Assembly (NCBI GenBank): GCA_964399875.1
Contig: CAYNRQ010000002.1
Location: 1 to 40,376, forward strand
DNA from: CAYNRQ01 sp964399875
Lineage (GTDB): Archaea; Aenigmatarchaeota; Aenigmatarchaeia; QMZP01
DNA: 40,376 bases
Direction: 5' to 3'
Positions 29,269 to 37,480 of this stretch are shown here, in pieces; the first letter of the stretch is position 1; each line of letters opens with the position of its first letter. A program made the position numbers and the translations under genes. A model generated the notes under the pieces. It had not been told where the DNA came from, made no database searches, and saw nothing but the letters and a program-made list of their open reading frames with translations.

Positions 29269-30294
29269 ATGAAAAACCCAAAAGCATGTGAATATCTGGG
29301 ATTATGTGAGAAAATGGAGATGCACGAGCAGCCTTATGTATCATACTGGCGCAGGGACCCAAGACTGGAGCCGTATTGCATGGGCGAGGAAGACCCCAGC
29401 ATGTGCACTATTCATAGTTATTGGGAAGACAATCCGGAAATGAAGAGGGTTATGCAAAAACAAGCTAGTCCAGATACATATGTTCTGCTAACAGCCGCTT
29501 GTATTGGTTTTGGATGGGCAGGCGGACCAACATCAGGCGCTCTTGCCACTGCTGTTGGTGGCGGTCTGATAACATACATTCTTTCCAAAAAACACACAGG
29601 AAAAGGGCCAATCAAATGGTTAAAAACAAGGAAAGAAAGGTCAGGAGTTGAGGATATTTATGAAAAGATACTGGAGATATCAGATAATTTAGATGATATA
29701 GACAAAGAAAACAAAGATAAAATCAATGAATTAAAGGATGTGCAGGGTTTATCTTTTGATCATGCAGATGTGGATAACATTGTTGTTTCCTATGTCGATC
29801 CTGTCTATGCTGAATTCCAAGGCACAGGATTCTATGCATGGAAGATTGCAATATCATATCCTCTAACCCAGGATCTCTTAATGCAGAAGAATCAGAATTT
29901 ATGTGTTGTTCTTATGCGTGAGCATGATCAAAGAATCTGCAATGACCCGGAATGCGACAAACACAAGAGCTACCAACGGTATTTTACAGGTGTCTTTGAG
30001 CCAACCATAAACAGGGGAAGAGTTACAGGCGGCAAGGGTTTTATCCACAGAACGGTAAATATACCAGTGCCGATTGGTATGGAGGCCGCAAAAGATAACG
30101 ATGGGTCGGTAATAATATCGCTTATGGGAACCTTAATACCGCAGCATATTCACAAGTCCGGATCAGTCAAAAAGATTTTTGGATCCACAGATCAGTTCGA
30201 ATCCGCCACAGATTTCCTTATGGAAGAAAAAGAAAGAATTAATGTCAGAAACCTGCACAAGCTTATGCAGGAGATTCTTTATTCTGATTTTTAG
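29269..30294 (+). CDS. Membrane-associated hypothetical protein (341 aa)
   Basis: I use ATG 29269, not the GTG at 29233, because the TATA box at 29235 would otherwise lie inside the gene. The N-terminal 60 residues are rich in Cys, Trp and charge (KACEYLGLCEKMEM, YCMGEEDPSMC). A Gly/Ala-rich hydrophobic region at about 71-106 could form one or two membrane segments. Then come a charged linker (KTRKERSGVED), a helical stretch and a beta-rich C-terminal domain with a Cys/His cluster (CNDPECDKHKSYQRY) that might bind a metal. I do not recognise the family. Confidence 0.7.
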   Translation: MKNPKACEYLGLCEKMEMHEQPYVSYWRRDPRLEPYCMGEEDPSMCTIHSYWEDNPEMKRVMQKQASPDTYVLLTAACIGFGWAGGPTSGALATAVGGGLITYILSKKHTGKGPIKWLKTRKERSGVEDIYEKILEISDNLDDIDKENKDKINELKDVQGLSFDHADVDNIVVSYVDPVYAEFQGTGFYAWKIAISYPLTQDLLMQKNQNLCVVLMREHDQRICNDPECDKHKSYQRYFTGVFEPTINRGRVTGGKGFIHRTVNIPVPIGMEAAKDNDGSVIISLMGTLIPQHIHKSGSVKKIFGSTDQFESATDFLMEEKERINVRNLHKLMQEILYSDF

Positions 30295-30344
30295 TTTCGG
30301 AACATGTTATTTGATTGATATAAACTATATTGATATATTGCATA

Positions 30345-30354
30345 AAAATATAAA
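30345..30354 (+). promoter_or_regulatory. TATA box of the cupin gene
   Basis: AAAAATATAAAG lies about 26 nt before the ATG at 30376, consistent with a leaderless transcript. Confidence 0.5.
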
Positions 30355-30375
30355 GACAGGCCCGTAAGTATTTTC

Positions 30376-30732
30376 ATGAAATTTCATCTTGATGATTTCA
30401 CCCGAATAGCAAAAAAGATAAGATCAGATGACGCTTACAATGTTTATGATTTCAATTTCTTGAACAATCTTACTGTTTCAATGACACATTTGCATCCAGG
30501 GAAAAATACGAAAGGCCATTCCCATGAGAATGAAGATGAAGTCTATATATTCCTTGGAGAATCAGGTGAAATGCAGATTGGAGAAGAAAGGTTTCCAGTG
30601 AAAGGGGGTGATGTGGTTCTTGTATCAAAAGGAAAGTTCCACAGGGTTTTTAATCCAAATGGATCAGATGATCTGAGGTTTTTCTGCGTTTTTGAGAAAT
30701 ACAGAAAAAGGGAAAAAGAATCCAAAGGCTAG
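30376..30732 (+). CDS. Cupin-domain protein
   Basis: The 118-aa single-domain cupin has the two conserved motifs: G-x5-H-x-H-x3,4-E (residues 42-55, with His48, His50 and Glu55) and G-x5-P-x-G-x2-H-type (KGGDVVLVSKGKFHRV, His89). The four ligands indicate a bound divalent metal. Cupins of this size are sugar or small-molecule binding enzymes or sensors; the substrate cannot be told. The stop overlaps the convergent PhoU-like gene by four bases. Confidence 0.85.
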   Translation: MKFHLDDFTRIAKKIRSDDAYNVYDFNFLNNLTVSMTHLHPGKNTKGHSHENEDEVYIFLGESGEMQIGEERFPVKGGDVVLVSKGKFHRVFNPNGSDDLRFFCVFEKYRKREKESKG

Positions 30733-31727
30733 AATTCCATGTCTATTCTGAGCTCTGTAAGGCTGAGTACATATATCCCGATCTTCTTTATGTGATGAAG
30801 AAGCTCTCTCTCGTCATTGTTGAAGGCCTTTAAGTTCTTCAGGGTAAATTCAGTGGCCTCGTTATCCTTTTTGTATATGTCCACAGCAAGCTCCTTGCTG
30901 AACTTATAGAAAAGCTTGTAGAACCTGTCAAACTGATCTGATATGAGACTGAATATATCAGATATAAGCTTTGTGTATTTGCCCCTGTCCTCAAGCATGT
31001 GAATAGCTATCTTCTTTAATTCATCCCCAAGCATCTCCAGGGTAAAAATAAGAGAGTGCATAGTGTTGGTTTTCCTCATAATACTGTATCCCTTTTTGTT
31101 CAGAACCCTGAAGCAGAAGTCCTCAAACCTGTCCAGGTTTGTGTCAACAAGGTGTATGGCTTTCAGATCATCTGTCTTGCCTGAAAAACCATTCTTTATG
31201 CTCTCTGTTTCTGTCTGAAGAAGTATGAATATCCTGCGTAAAGCATTCCCAAACTCCTTATCAGTAACATCACTCATTTCTTTTATAATGCACTGATTTG
31301 ATTTCTGGTCTATTATCTCCACACCAATAAGCCTGTTCACCACAGCGCTCACTGTTTCCATGGGGCTAAGATTAAGCCCGCATATTCTGCTCTGTTTGCT
31401 GTCCTTTAGATAATCCAGTGTGTTGTATGAAAAAGCAGAGTAAACACTCTTTTTGCCAGTTCCTATACCAGTAACCCTTATTTCATCATATCCTGCCCTG
31501 TAAGCAGACAGAATATATCTCCATATTAGTGGAGAACTAAGATTCGATATGTCAATGGTAGTAGAAGAAGGTATAGCTCCATTCCCATCTGTATTTATGA
31601 CAAGGGATTTTTCTTGCTCCACAACATCTATCTCATCACCAGGCTTCACACCATAGTTCATCGCCCATTTGCTCGGAAGAGTGATGGTGAGAGTGTTATG
31701 GCCCTGTTTAATGACTTTTCTTTTCAT
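30729..31727 (-). CDS. AbrB/SpoVT-PhoU phosphate-type regulator
   Basis: The N-terminal about 45 residues are a SpoVT/AbrB swapped-hairpin DNA-binding domain (KVIKQGHNTLTITLPSKWAM, then VKPGDEIDVVEQE). The rest is helical and matches the archaeal PhoU-like group (COG0704), with two PhoU-type helical repeats (about 155-235 and 240-330). Such proteins are thought to couple phosphate transport or another signal to transcription, but no Pst transporter gene is in the window. A TATA-like TATATAAAT lies about 28 nt upstream of the ATG in a very AT-rich 150-base spacer. Confidence 0.85.
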   Translation of the reverse strand: MKRKVIKQGHNTLTITLPSKWAMNYGVKPGDEIDVVEQEKSLVINTDGNGAIPSSTTIDISNLSSPLIWRYILSAYRAGYDEIRVTGIGTGKKSVYSAFSYNTLDYLKDSKQSRICGLNLSPMETVSAVVNRLIGVEIIDQKSNQCIIKEMSDVTDKEFGNALRRIFILLQTETESIKNGFSGKTDDLKAIHLVDTNLDRFEDFCFRVLNKKGYSIMRKTNTMHSLIFTLEMLGDELKKIAIHMLEDRGKYTKLISDIFSLISDQFDRFYKLFYKFSKELAVDIYKKDNEATEFTLKNLKAFNNDERELLHHIKKIGIYVLSLTELRIDMEF

Positions 31728-31750
31728 TTATATATTTTTTAACAAAAAGA

Positions 31751-31760
31751 TATATAAATA
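31751..31760 (-). promoter_or_regulatory. TATA box of the PhoU-like gene
   Basis: On the minus strand TATTTATATA lies about 28 nt before the ATG at 31727. Flanking DNA up to 31830 is almost pure A/T. Confidence 0.45.
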
Positions 31761-31886
31761 TTTAAAAAATATATTTATTTTACATAATATATAAAATATT
31801 GTGAATATTGTATCAATATATCTATTAAATTCCATATGGAAAAACTATAAAATCCGCCTTTTCTAAGCTCTATTCAAGTGATTAAT

Positions 31887-32126
31887 ATGACAGGTAAGGT
31901 TCAGCTAGAAATGAGCGCAATGGCAGGGCAGACCCCGGGTTGGGTACCATTGGAAAATAACATTGGAAAATACAATGCAAGAGCCACCAGACAATTAGTT
32001 TGCCATTACTGCCGTGACTGGAGGCATGATGGAGGGGAATTAATACCTGCAGGGTCTAACTGTTTTGTGGGTGAATGCTGTTCATACCATAATAAACACT
32101 GTTTTGATATGTTCACAGAGGACTAG
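31887..32126 (+). CDS. Small Cys-rich protein (79 aa)
   Basis: I start at ATG 31887. A TATA box (TATAAAAT, 31846-31853) lies about 37 nt upstream. The N-terminal 40 residues are ordinary. The C-terminal half holds CHYCRDW, then NCFVGECCSYHNKHCFD: seven Cys and three His in about 35 residues. This could be a structural zinc site or an iron-sulfur site. There is no signal peptide, so it is probably cytoplasmic. A hairpin follows the stop. I do not recognise a family. Confidence 0.6.
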   Translation: MTGKVQLEMSAMAGQTPGWVPLENNIGKYNARATRQLVCHYCRDWRHDGGELIPAGSNCFVGECCSYHNKHCFDMFTED

Positions 32127-32150
32127 GGCTTAATAATATGTTTCTTGGCA

Positions 32151-32167
32151 GCTGCTTTCTAAGCAGC
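32151..32167. terminator. Hairpin after the small Cys-rich gene
   Basis: GCTGCTT (32151-32157) pairs with AAGCAGC (32161-32167) around a 3-nt loop, 25 bases after the stop. A strong T-tract does not follow, so terminator function is uncertain. Confidence 0.4.
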
Positions 32168-32404
32168 AAATTCAAATCTTATTATACTGTTAACCAGCAC
32201 CGGCATACCGCTAAAAACGAGTTTCGGAAAAATATTCGCAAGCCGTGCAATAGTTTCTATTGTCCAAGACAGCAGGATTTCCTTGACCGCATAAAGGAAC
32301 TTCCTTAAATCATCCAGTCCTCTAACCGACTGATTATAACACCAAAGTTCTTCATTACCTGTCACGCCTTCTTCTACAGCGTGCCAGGCGCACTTTTCAA
32401 ACAC
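32159..32404 (-). CDS. Doubtful ORF (81 aa), possible remnant
   Basis: This frame starts at a GTG just after in-frame stops and has no ribosome-binding site or TATA element at the right place. The product has a Trp/Cys-containing N-terminus and a hydrophobic C-terminal half (LANIFPKLVFSGMPVLVNS). It fills most of the 419-base stretch between the Cys-rich gene and the methyltransferase. It may be the tail of a degraded gene or chance. Confidence 0.25.
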   Translation of the reverse strand: MFEKCAWHAVEEGVTGNEELWCYNQSVRGLDDLRKFLYAVKEILLSWTIETIARLANIFPKLVFSGMPVLVNSIIRFEFAA

Positions 32405-32545
32405 CCGGATTTATCAGTCATTTTCTGTCTGATTGCAGTAGCAAACAATACATTCACTATTCCTCACATTTTATCTATTGCATATAGTACCGATATATGC
32501 TGATTATTGAAAAAAAATAAATTCCCAGATCTGGAAGTTCTCAGT

Positions 32546-33091
32546 ATGAAATATAATATTATCAGAAAAAACAATCTAAAACTAAATCTTGGCGGAGGGA
32601 AAAAAAGATACAAAGGTTTTATAAATGTAGACAAACAGCCGCTCCCAGAAACTGACATAACATGGGATCTTGAAAGCACACCAATGCCGTTCAAAGAGAA
32701 TTCTGTTTCAGAGGCAATCTGCGAACACATATTTGAGCATATAACCAATTTTGTTTCCCTGATGGAGGACCTGCACAGGATATGCAAACACGGGGCCTTG
32801 GTGAGGGTAATGGTTCCTTACTTCAGATACGAGGGAGCATTCAGGGATCCCACGCATGTAAGGTTCTTTAGCGAGCACTCCTTTGATTATTTCTGCAACG
32901 GGCACACCTTTGATTACTACAGCAAGGCAAAATTCAAGTTAAAGAAGGTGGAGCTCAGGACAACCTTCAAGACAAATTCAGAAAACCTTTACAAAAAAAT
33001 AATAAGATTCATACCATTCAGAAGGATATTAAACCCATTTCTCTGGAACATGTACACTGAGATCTATTTTGAACTGGAGGTTGTGAAATGA
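32546..33091 (+). CDS. Class I SAM-dependent methyltransferase
   Basis: The 181-aa protein begins MKYNIIRKNNLKLNLGGG; a TTG at 32507 would extend it but lacks support. The SAM-binding motif I is LNLGGGKKRYKGFINVD, followed by ITWDLESTPMPFKENSV and EHIFEHI, as in the Methyltransf_11-type proteins often found in glycan and surface-polysaccharide clusters. HVRFFSEHSFDYF is a further family-like segment. Its stop overlaps the ATG of the radical SAM gene (ATGA), so they form an operon with the SDR. The substrate is unknown. Confidence 0.85.
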   Translation: MKYNIIRKNNLKLNLGGGKKRYKGFINVDKQPLPETDITWDLESTPMPFKENSVSEAICEHIFEHITNFVSLMEDLHRICKHGALVRVMVPYFRYEGAFRDPTHVRFFSEHSFDYFCNGHTFDYYSKAKFKLKKVELRTTFKTNSENLYKKIIRFIPFRRILNPFLWNMYTEIYFELEVVK

Positions 33092-34560
33092 GGATAGCAG
33101 GAATCTATCCCCAGAGAATCGATATTGACCCGAAGATACAGCACGCAGTAAGCGAACCGTATGGTCTAGAGATGATCCTGGCTATAGCAAAACAAGAAGG
33201 GCATGACGTGCATTTGTTCCTTCCTGTAAAAGAAAATAAAGGCAGCCTTGTTTCAATAAGCGAGGACGAATATGTTGACAGAATAGCGGATTTCAGACCT
33301 GATGTTGCTGCATTCTCATTATACACATGCCAGTATCCCATGGGAGAAAGGATTGCAACCAGGCTTAAAAGAAGACTTCCGGGTGTGAAAACAATTGCTG
33401 GGAACAGATATCCGACACATCTTAAAGAGAACATGGGAGAACCGTTTGACTTCTTTGTTGTAAAGGAAGGGGAAGATACGTTCAGGGAGTGGTTGCATGA
33501 GACAGAAGGCGACCAGAATTATGGCAGGGTAAAGGGTCTTGTTTTCAGGATGAAGGGAAAAACAGCGTTCACAGGCCTCAGACCAAGAAACTTCGATCTT
33601 GATTCACTTCCAAACGCCTTGAGGTTTCCTGTTATCTCCAATCAGGTATATACAGGAATCTCACTTCCGCCATTGTCCGAAAGGCCCCGTTACGCTATTG
33701 TGGAGTACAGCAGATGCTGCTATAACAACTGCAAATTCTGCGACAATGAGGGCTTCTGGGGAAACAGAGTGGCCTTCCGTTCGCCCCAAAGGGTTGTTGA
33801 AGAGATGTTCCAATTAAAGGAAATGGGTATAGACATATTCTATTTTATGGACCTTAACTTCACCGCCTTTCCTGAAAAAACACTGGAACTGTGCAGTGAA
33901 ATGACAAAACAGAATCTCAATGCGCATTGGTACTGCATGAGTAACATTGCAACGGTTGATGGTAAATGGGATATTCTCCATGCAATGAAGAGCACAGGTT
34001 GTTATAAAATCGCATGGGGCGTTGAGTCCACAAATGACAATGCCCTGGAGAAGATGAACAAAAGGGTTAAGAGACAATTAACAACAAACAATCAAACCCG
34101 GAGGGTTCTAGAAAAATCAATGAAAGCAGGCCTTATAAATCAGGGATACTACATAATAGGATTTCCATGGGAAACAGAGAGATCCATACTAAGAGACGCT
34201 GAAGGTCTTAGATATCTCCCCCTTCATCAATTAAACATCGGTATCTTCACGCCAATACCGATGAGCAGGTTCTATGGTGAACTGGAAAAGAACGGCCTTG
34301 TCCTGGATCCAGACCTGGAAAAACATGACAGAAATCATCTTGTTTATAACCATCCTACACTAACCCACAGTGAGATTAAGGCCCTGCAAAAAAAGATTTA
34401 TCGTGATTTTTATGACAGGCCTGAGTATATGGAAAGGGTTATAGAAACATGCCGCATAGACCCGAGATTGGAAAGCGCCTTTGATGATTACTTCAATGAG
34501 TTTGCAGACAGAATTGTGAGAACGGATGTAGCAATGAAAAAACCTGCAAGGGTCGCATAA
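33088..34560 (+). CDS. B12-binding-type radical SAM protein
   Basis: The 490-aa protein has an N-terminal cobalamin-binding-like Rossmann domain (about 1-140: PYGLEMILAIAKQEGHDVHL, RPDVAAFSLYTCQYPMGE, KTIAGNRYPTHL). The classical DxHxxG cobalamin-ligand motif is not visible. The radical SAM domain starts with the cluster motif C211-x3-C215-x2-C218 (RCCYNNCKFCDNEGFWG) and continues to VESTNDNALEKMNK and YYIIGFPWETE. A C-terminal tail follows. Relatives perform methylations, ring rearrangements and other difficult carbon chemistry (BchE/hopanoid-type and many uncharacterised enzymes). It is placed between a methyltransferase and an SDR gene, suggesting one modification pathway. Confidence 0.88.
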   Translation: MRIAGIYPQRIDIDPKIQHAVSEPYGLEMILAIAKQEGHDVHLFLPVKENKGSLVSISEDEYVDRIADFRPDVAAFSLYTCQYPMGERIATRLKRRLPGVKTIAGNRYPTHLKENMGEPFDFFVVKEGEDTFREWLHETEGDQNYGRVKGLVFRMKGKTAFTGLRPRNFDLDSLPNALRFPVISNQVYTGISLPPLSERPRYAIVEYSRCCYNNCKFCDNEGFWGNRVAFRSPQRVVEEMFQLKEMGIDIFYFMDLNFTAFPEKTLELCSEMTKQNLNAHWYCMSNIATVDGKWDILHAMKSTGCYKIAWGVESTNDNALEKMNKRVKRQLTTNNQTRRVLEKSMKAGLINQGYYIIGFPWETERSILRDAEGLRYLPLHQLNIGIFTPIPMSRFYGELEKNGLVLDPDLEKHDRNHLVYNHPTLTHSEIKALQKKIYRDFYDRPEYMERVIETCRIDPRLESAFDDYFNEFADRIVRTDVAMKKPARVA

Positions 34561-34575
34561 CTCCAAGGAGAATAC

Positions 34576-35319
34576 ATGGAAACAGCAATAATAACAGGGG
34601 CCTCAAGAGGTATTGGAAAAGCAGTGGCAGAGGAACTGGCATCCCGCAAATATAACGTGGCTCTAATATCCAGGCACAGATATGAAATCGAAGAAGCTTC
34701 AGAAGACATTGAAAAGGCAAACAGCGGAATCTCTGTCCTGAGCTATGCCTGCGATGTAAGGGATATAGAAGGAATAGGAAAAGTATTTTATGATGTTTAT
34801 AATGAGCTTGGCTCTGTAGATGTTCTTGTGAACAACGCAGGAATCAATTCAAGAAAAATACTGTCTGACGAAATGGATGATTATTTCAGAGGATTTGAAG
34901 AGGAAGTGGAGATTAACCTTTTAGGCACAAACATATGCTCCCGCATAGCAGCAGAATACATGCTCAAACAAAAACACGGCTCCATAGTAAACATATCCTC
35001 AATAAAGGGAAAAGAGCCCACAAGCAGTCCTGGCTACGGGACCTCGAAGGCTGGTGTAATCAAGCTGACAAGAGACTTTGCAAAAGCACTGGCCAAGCAT
35101 GGCATAAGGGTTAATTGCGTGGCTCCTGGTTTTATAGATACAGGAATGACAACAGAATTGCCTGAAGAAAAAAAGCAGGCATATAAGAAGCTGATCCCTC
35201 AGGGAAGATTTGGAACAGTGGAGGAAGTGGCCAGGGCTGTGGCATTCCTGGTCTCGAGCGATGCAAGCTACATAACAGGCGAAACCATTAATGTGAATGG
35301 CGGATATCTTATGTACTGA
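34576..35319 (+). CDS. Short-chain dehydrogenase/reductase (FabG-like)
   Basis: The 247-aa classical SDR has the cofactor motif TGASRGIGKA (residues 7-16), NNAG near residue 87, catalytic Ser141 (NISSIKG) and Tyr154-x3-Lys158 (YGTSKAG). The C-terminal segment GETINVNGGYLMY is typical. Arg residues after strand 2 (SRHRYEIEE) favour NADP(H). It starts 15 bases after the radical SAM stop with an AAGGAG ribosome-binding site. It resembles 3-oxoacyl-ACP reductases, but archaea lack standard fatty acid synthesis and the context points to a small-molecule or sugar ketone/alcohol substrate. Confidence 0.92.
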   Translation: METAIITGASRGIGKAVAEELASRKYNVALISRHRYEIEEASEDIEKANSGISVLSYACDVRDIEGIGKVFYDVYNELGSVDVLVNNAGINSRKILSDEMDDYFRGFEEEVEINLLGTNICSRIAAEYMLKQKHGSIVNISSIKGKEPTSSPGYGTSKAGVIKLTRDFAKALAKHGIRVNCVAPGFIDTGMTTELPEEKKQAYKKLIPQGRFGTVEEVARAVAFLVSSDASYITGETINVNGGYLMY

Positions 35320-35331
35320 TTTGGTGACCAT

Positions 35332-35847
35332 TTATTTGTCAATGAATCTGTGCTTCCCGGAGATATCATCAAAGACCGAAAAGCCGTCTGGAATTTCATA
35401 TACATGAAGTTTATTTCTGCCCGATTTCAATAGCTTGTATTTGTTTTCTTTTGATTCTTCTTTGACTTCTGCAACCCCTTTCTGTACTAATAAATCCAAA
35501 GCTCTGCTTGTAGGTTTATCTGCAACAATCAAGGCATGTTCATATCCCCCATCATATTCAAGCCATGATTTCAGCATTTCTTCCACATCAGGTATAACAT
35601 CGAAAACAGGGCTTCTGTTTATATATGCTGTAGTTTTAATGGATTCGCCAATCGCAATTCTTCTTTCCATTTCCAATCTTTGCTCAGGTGTCAATTTTTT
35701 CATAAACTGATCCAGAGGCAATCTTTGAAGGCATGCCTCCATGTAATAATCTTCAGAAACAACTGCAAAATCATATGCTAAATCCCTTGTTCCTAAAATA
35801 ATCTCTGCCGCTCTCATTGCAAATCTTTCAAATTCTGCCTTTTCCAT
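35332..35847 (-). CDS. Hypothetical protein (171 aa)
   Basis: A soluble, charged, mostly helical protein with a possible winged-helix-like C-terminal part (TSRALDLLVQKGVAEVKEES, then beta-rich NKLHVYEIPDG). The sequence around RLTPEQRLEMERRIAIGESI is helical and amphipathic. I do not recognise a family. It is convergent with the SDR gene (12 bases between the stops). A TATA-like element lies only about 8 nt before the ATG, too close for its own promoter, and repeat copy B lies immediately upstream. Confidence 0.6.
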   Translation of the reverse strand: MEKAEFERFAMRAAEIILGTRDLAYDFAVVSEDYYMEACLQRLPLDQFMKKLTPEQRLEMERRIAIGESIKTTAYINRSPVFDVIPDVEEMLKSWLEYDGGYEHALIVADKPTSRALDLLVQKGVAEVKEESKENKYKLLKSGRNKLHVYEIPDGFSVFDDISGKHRFIDK

Positions 35848-35859
35848 GGTATATAAAAT

Positions 35860-35960
35860 GACCGGTGGTTCCCAGCAAGGTAACGGCTAACAGGCATCAG
35901 TCTTATCCACCAACTGTATGTGACTTGGCGGTGAGGAGCTAACCGATTAACCGTTTGAGA
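35860..35960 (+). repeat. Dispersed short repeat, copy B
   Basis: It starts GACCGGTGGTTCC and ends ATTAACCGTTTGAGA, like copy A. The first 43 bases match copy A at roughly 80 percent (CAAGGxAAxxGCTAACA conserved), then the middles differ in length and sequence. GGTGG and CCACC could form a stem. It fills the spacer between the hypothetical gene and the sugar kinase. A TATATAAAA element precedes it on the plus strand. Confidence 0.6.
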
Positions 35961-35976
35961 AGACGAGGCGGAAAAA

Positions 35977-37281
35977 TTAATCTATATTTATTTTTAGCAA
36001 CCCGTACAATAAACCAGTACCTGCTCTGTCTCCGGCCCCTATCTCAAACCTCGGTCTTATATCAAGAGAAGGCATGCATACATAAGATACTCCAGATTTA
36101 TATCCTGTCCTGTAATCTTCTTCCCTGAACGCATATTTACCACTCTTTACCATATCTATCTTTCCTTTAAGATCTTCAAGGGTTACAGGATCCTTTTGCT
36201 CTATGGAAAGACCTGCTGTGAGGTTTGAAAACAACAAGGCCTTTGCAATTTTTTCAATTTCCTTTTTTTCCGGTTTCTTTTTTCTCCGAGAAAAATAGGT
36301 CTGCTTATCTCTTGTGTGTATCCATAAATTAACAATGCCATTCTCTGTTACAAAGCACGAAGGTTCGGTCTTTCCGCACATCTTTTCACGGTCCAAGGCC
36401 TTTTTCATGCTTTGGTATTCAAATTCATTGCATCCGAGCACATCAGCATGGGAGTATATGTTTTTAAATAATTCCCTTATCTCCTCATCACTGTAGGCAT
36501 TCAATCCACCACAATCAACCACCATTCTTATTTCCTCACCAGTATGTTTGCTGATATTTCCAAGCAGTTCATCCATCTTTGAGAGATATTCCGAGAATTT
36601 GTCTCTTTCTACTGAATGTCCCATAACCTGCAGGTCAGCAACCAGGATTGCCACGCCACTGGATTGTTTCCTGGCCTTTTCAATCCGTTCCTCTGCATCA
36701 TCCAGATGTTTCAATACACCCTCTGCATTGTAGTTTCTTTCCCTTGCATCAGAAAGATAAACATTTGCTGTTGTGCCATTACCCATGTTTGTCCTTATGT
36801 TTACAGTAACAGAAGGCTCATGATTCCCTTCCTCGTAATCAATCCCTTTCATCAACTCCAGTGAAGCCGGGCTTTTCTTACGCAATGTTTCGAGATTATC
36901 CTTGCTTATTGAATGGCCATAAGAAACATTAAACCCAAAGGCAGCTGCCTGTATGGCAGCATTAAGCCCCTGGGAGCCATGCTGAACCTTTAAAGGCACA
37001 TTATGGAAGTTCTCCAGCATATAGTCTCTCAATTCCAGACCATAAGGATGAACAGGAAGCTCCCCGTTTGCTCTCAAAACATTACCTAATGTTTCCCTGT
37101 CAAACCCCAGAGAATCATACTTTCCCTCAAACCAGTCCAGTATCTTTCCATGGTCCTCGGGTTCAAGAGTAAATATCCAGTCAGTGCAGGCCCCACCGCA
37201 AATCAGAACAAAAGACAAATCATTATCAAAAAATAATGAATCTCTGAAATGAAGCAGATCCGAAACCTTTCCATTAACCAT
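35977..37281 (-). CDS. ADP-dependent phosphofructokinase/glucokinase-like sugar kinase
   Basis: The 434-aa protein has a ribokinase-like fold. The C-terminal catalytic motif is GAGDRAGTGL, with the base Asp, and LGCNEFEYQSM carries the NxxE magnesium motif. The N-terminal half, with HGSQGLNAAIQAAAFG and HSISKDNLETL, and the length fit the archaeal ADP-dependent family better than short PfkB kinases, but similarity is weak and the sugar and nucleotide are uncertain. If correct, it would act in the modified archaeal glycolysis, alongside the PGI-like cupin encoded nearby. Its stop is 17 bases from repeat B. Confidence 0.6.
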   Translation of the reverse strand: MVNGKVSDLLHFRDSLFFDNDLSFVLICGGACTDWIFTLEPEDHGKILDWFEGKYDSLGFDRETLGNVLRANGELPVHPYGLELRDYMLENFHNVPLKVQHGSQGLNAAIQAAAFGFNVSYGHSISKDNLETLRKKSPASLELMKGIDYEEGNHEPSVTVNIRTNMGNGTTANVYLSDARERNYNAEGVLKHLDDAEERIEKARKQSSGVAILVADLQVMGHSVERDKFSEYLSKMDELLGNISKHTGEEIRMVVDCGGLNAYSDEEIRELFKNIYSHADVLGCNEFEYQSMKKALDREKMCGKTEPSCFVTENGIVNLWIHTRDKQTYFSRRKKKPEKKEIEKIAKALLFSNLTAGLSIEQKDPVTLEDLKGKIDMVKSGKYAFREEDYRTGYKSGVSYVCMPSLDIRPRFEIGAGDRAGTGLLYGLLKINID

Positions 37282-37480
37282 GCTTTAGAGTGATCACTGG
37301 CCTTTATCAATTTATGCTATATGTTCTATATTCCAGCACAATGACCTTGTTCTCCATATTACACCAAACCCAAACCAAAAACAATATATTTCTCGACCAG
37401 GATATATGCCTTGTTTTCGATATTGGGTAATTATTTTCTGTATGGTGAAAGAATAAACATGATGTGAAGAATTCAGTAAT

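Noticed and set aside
30194..30206. GTTCGAATCC, a tRNA T-loop-like string
   Set aside because: It lies inside the coding sequence of the 341-aa protein (FESATDF) and lacks the other tRNA arms.
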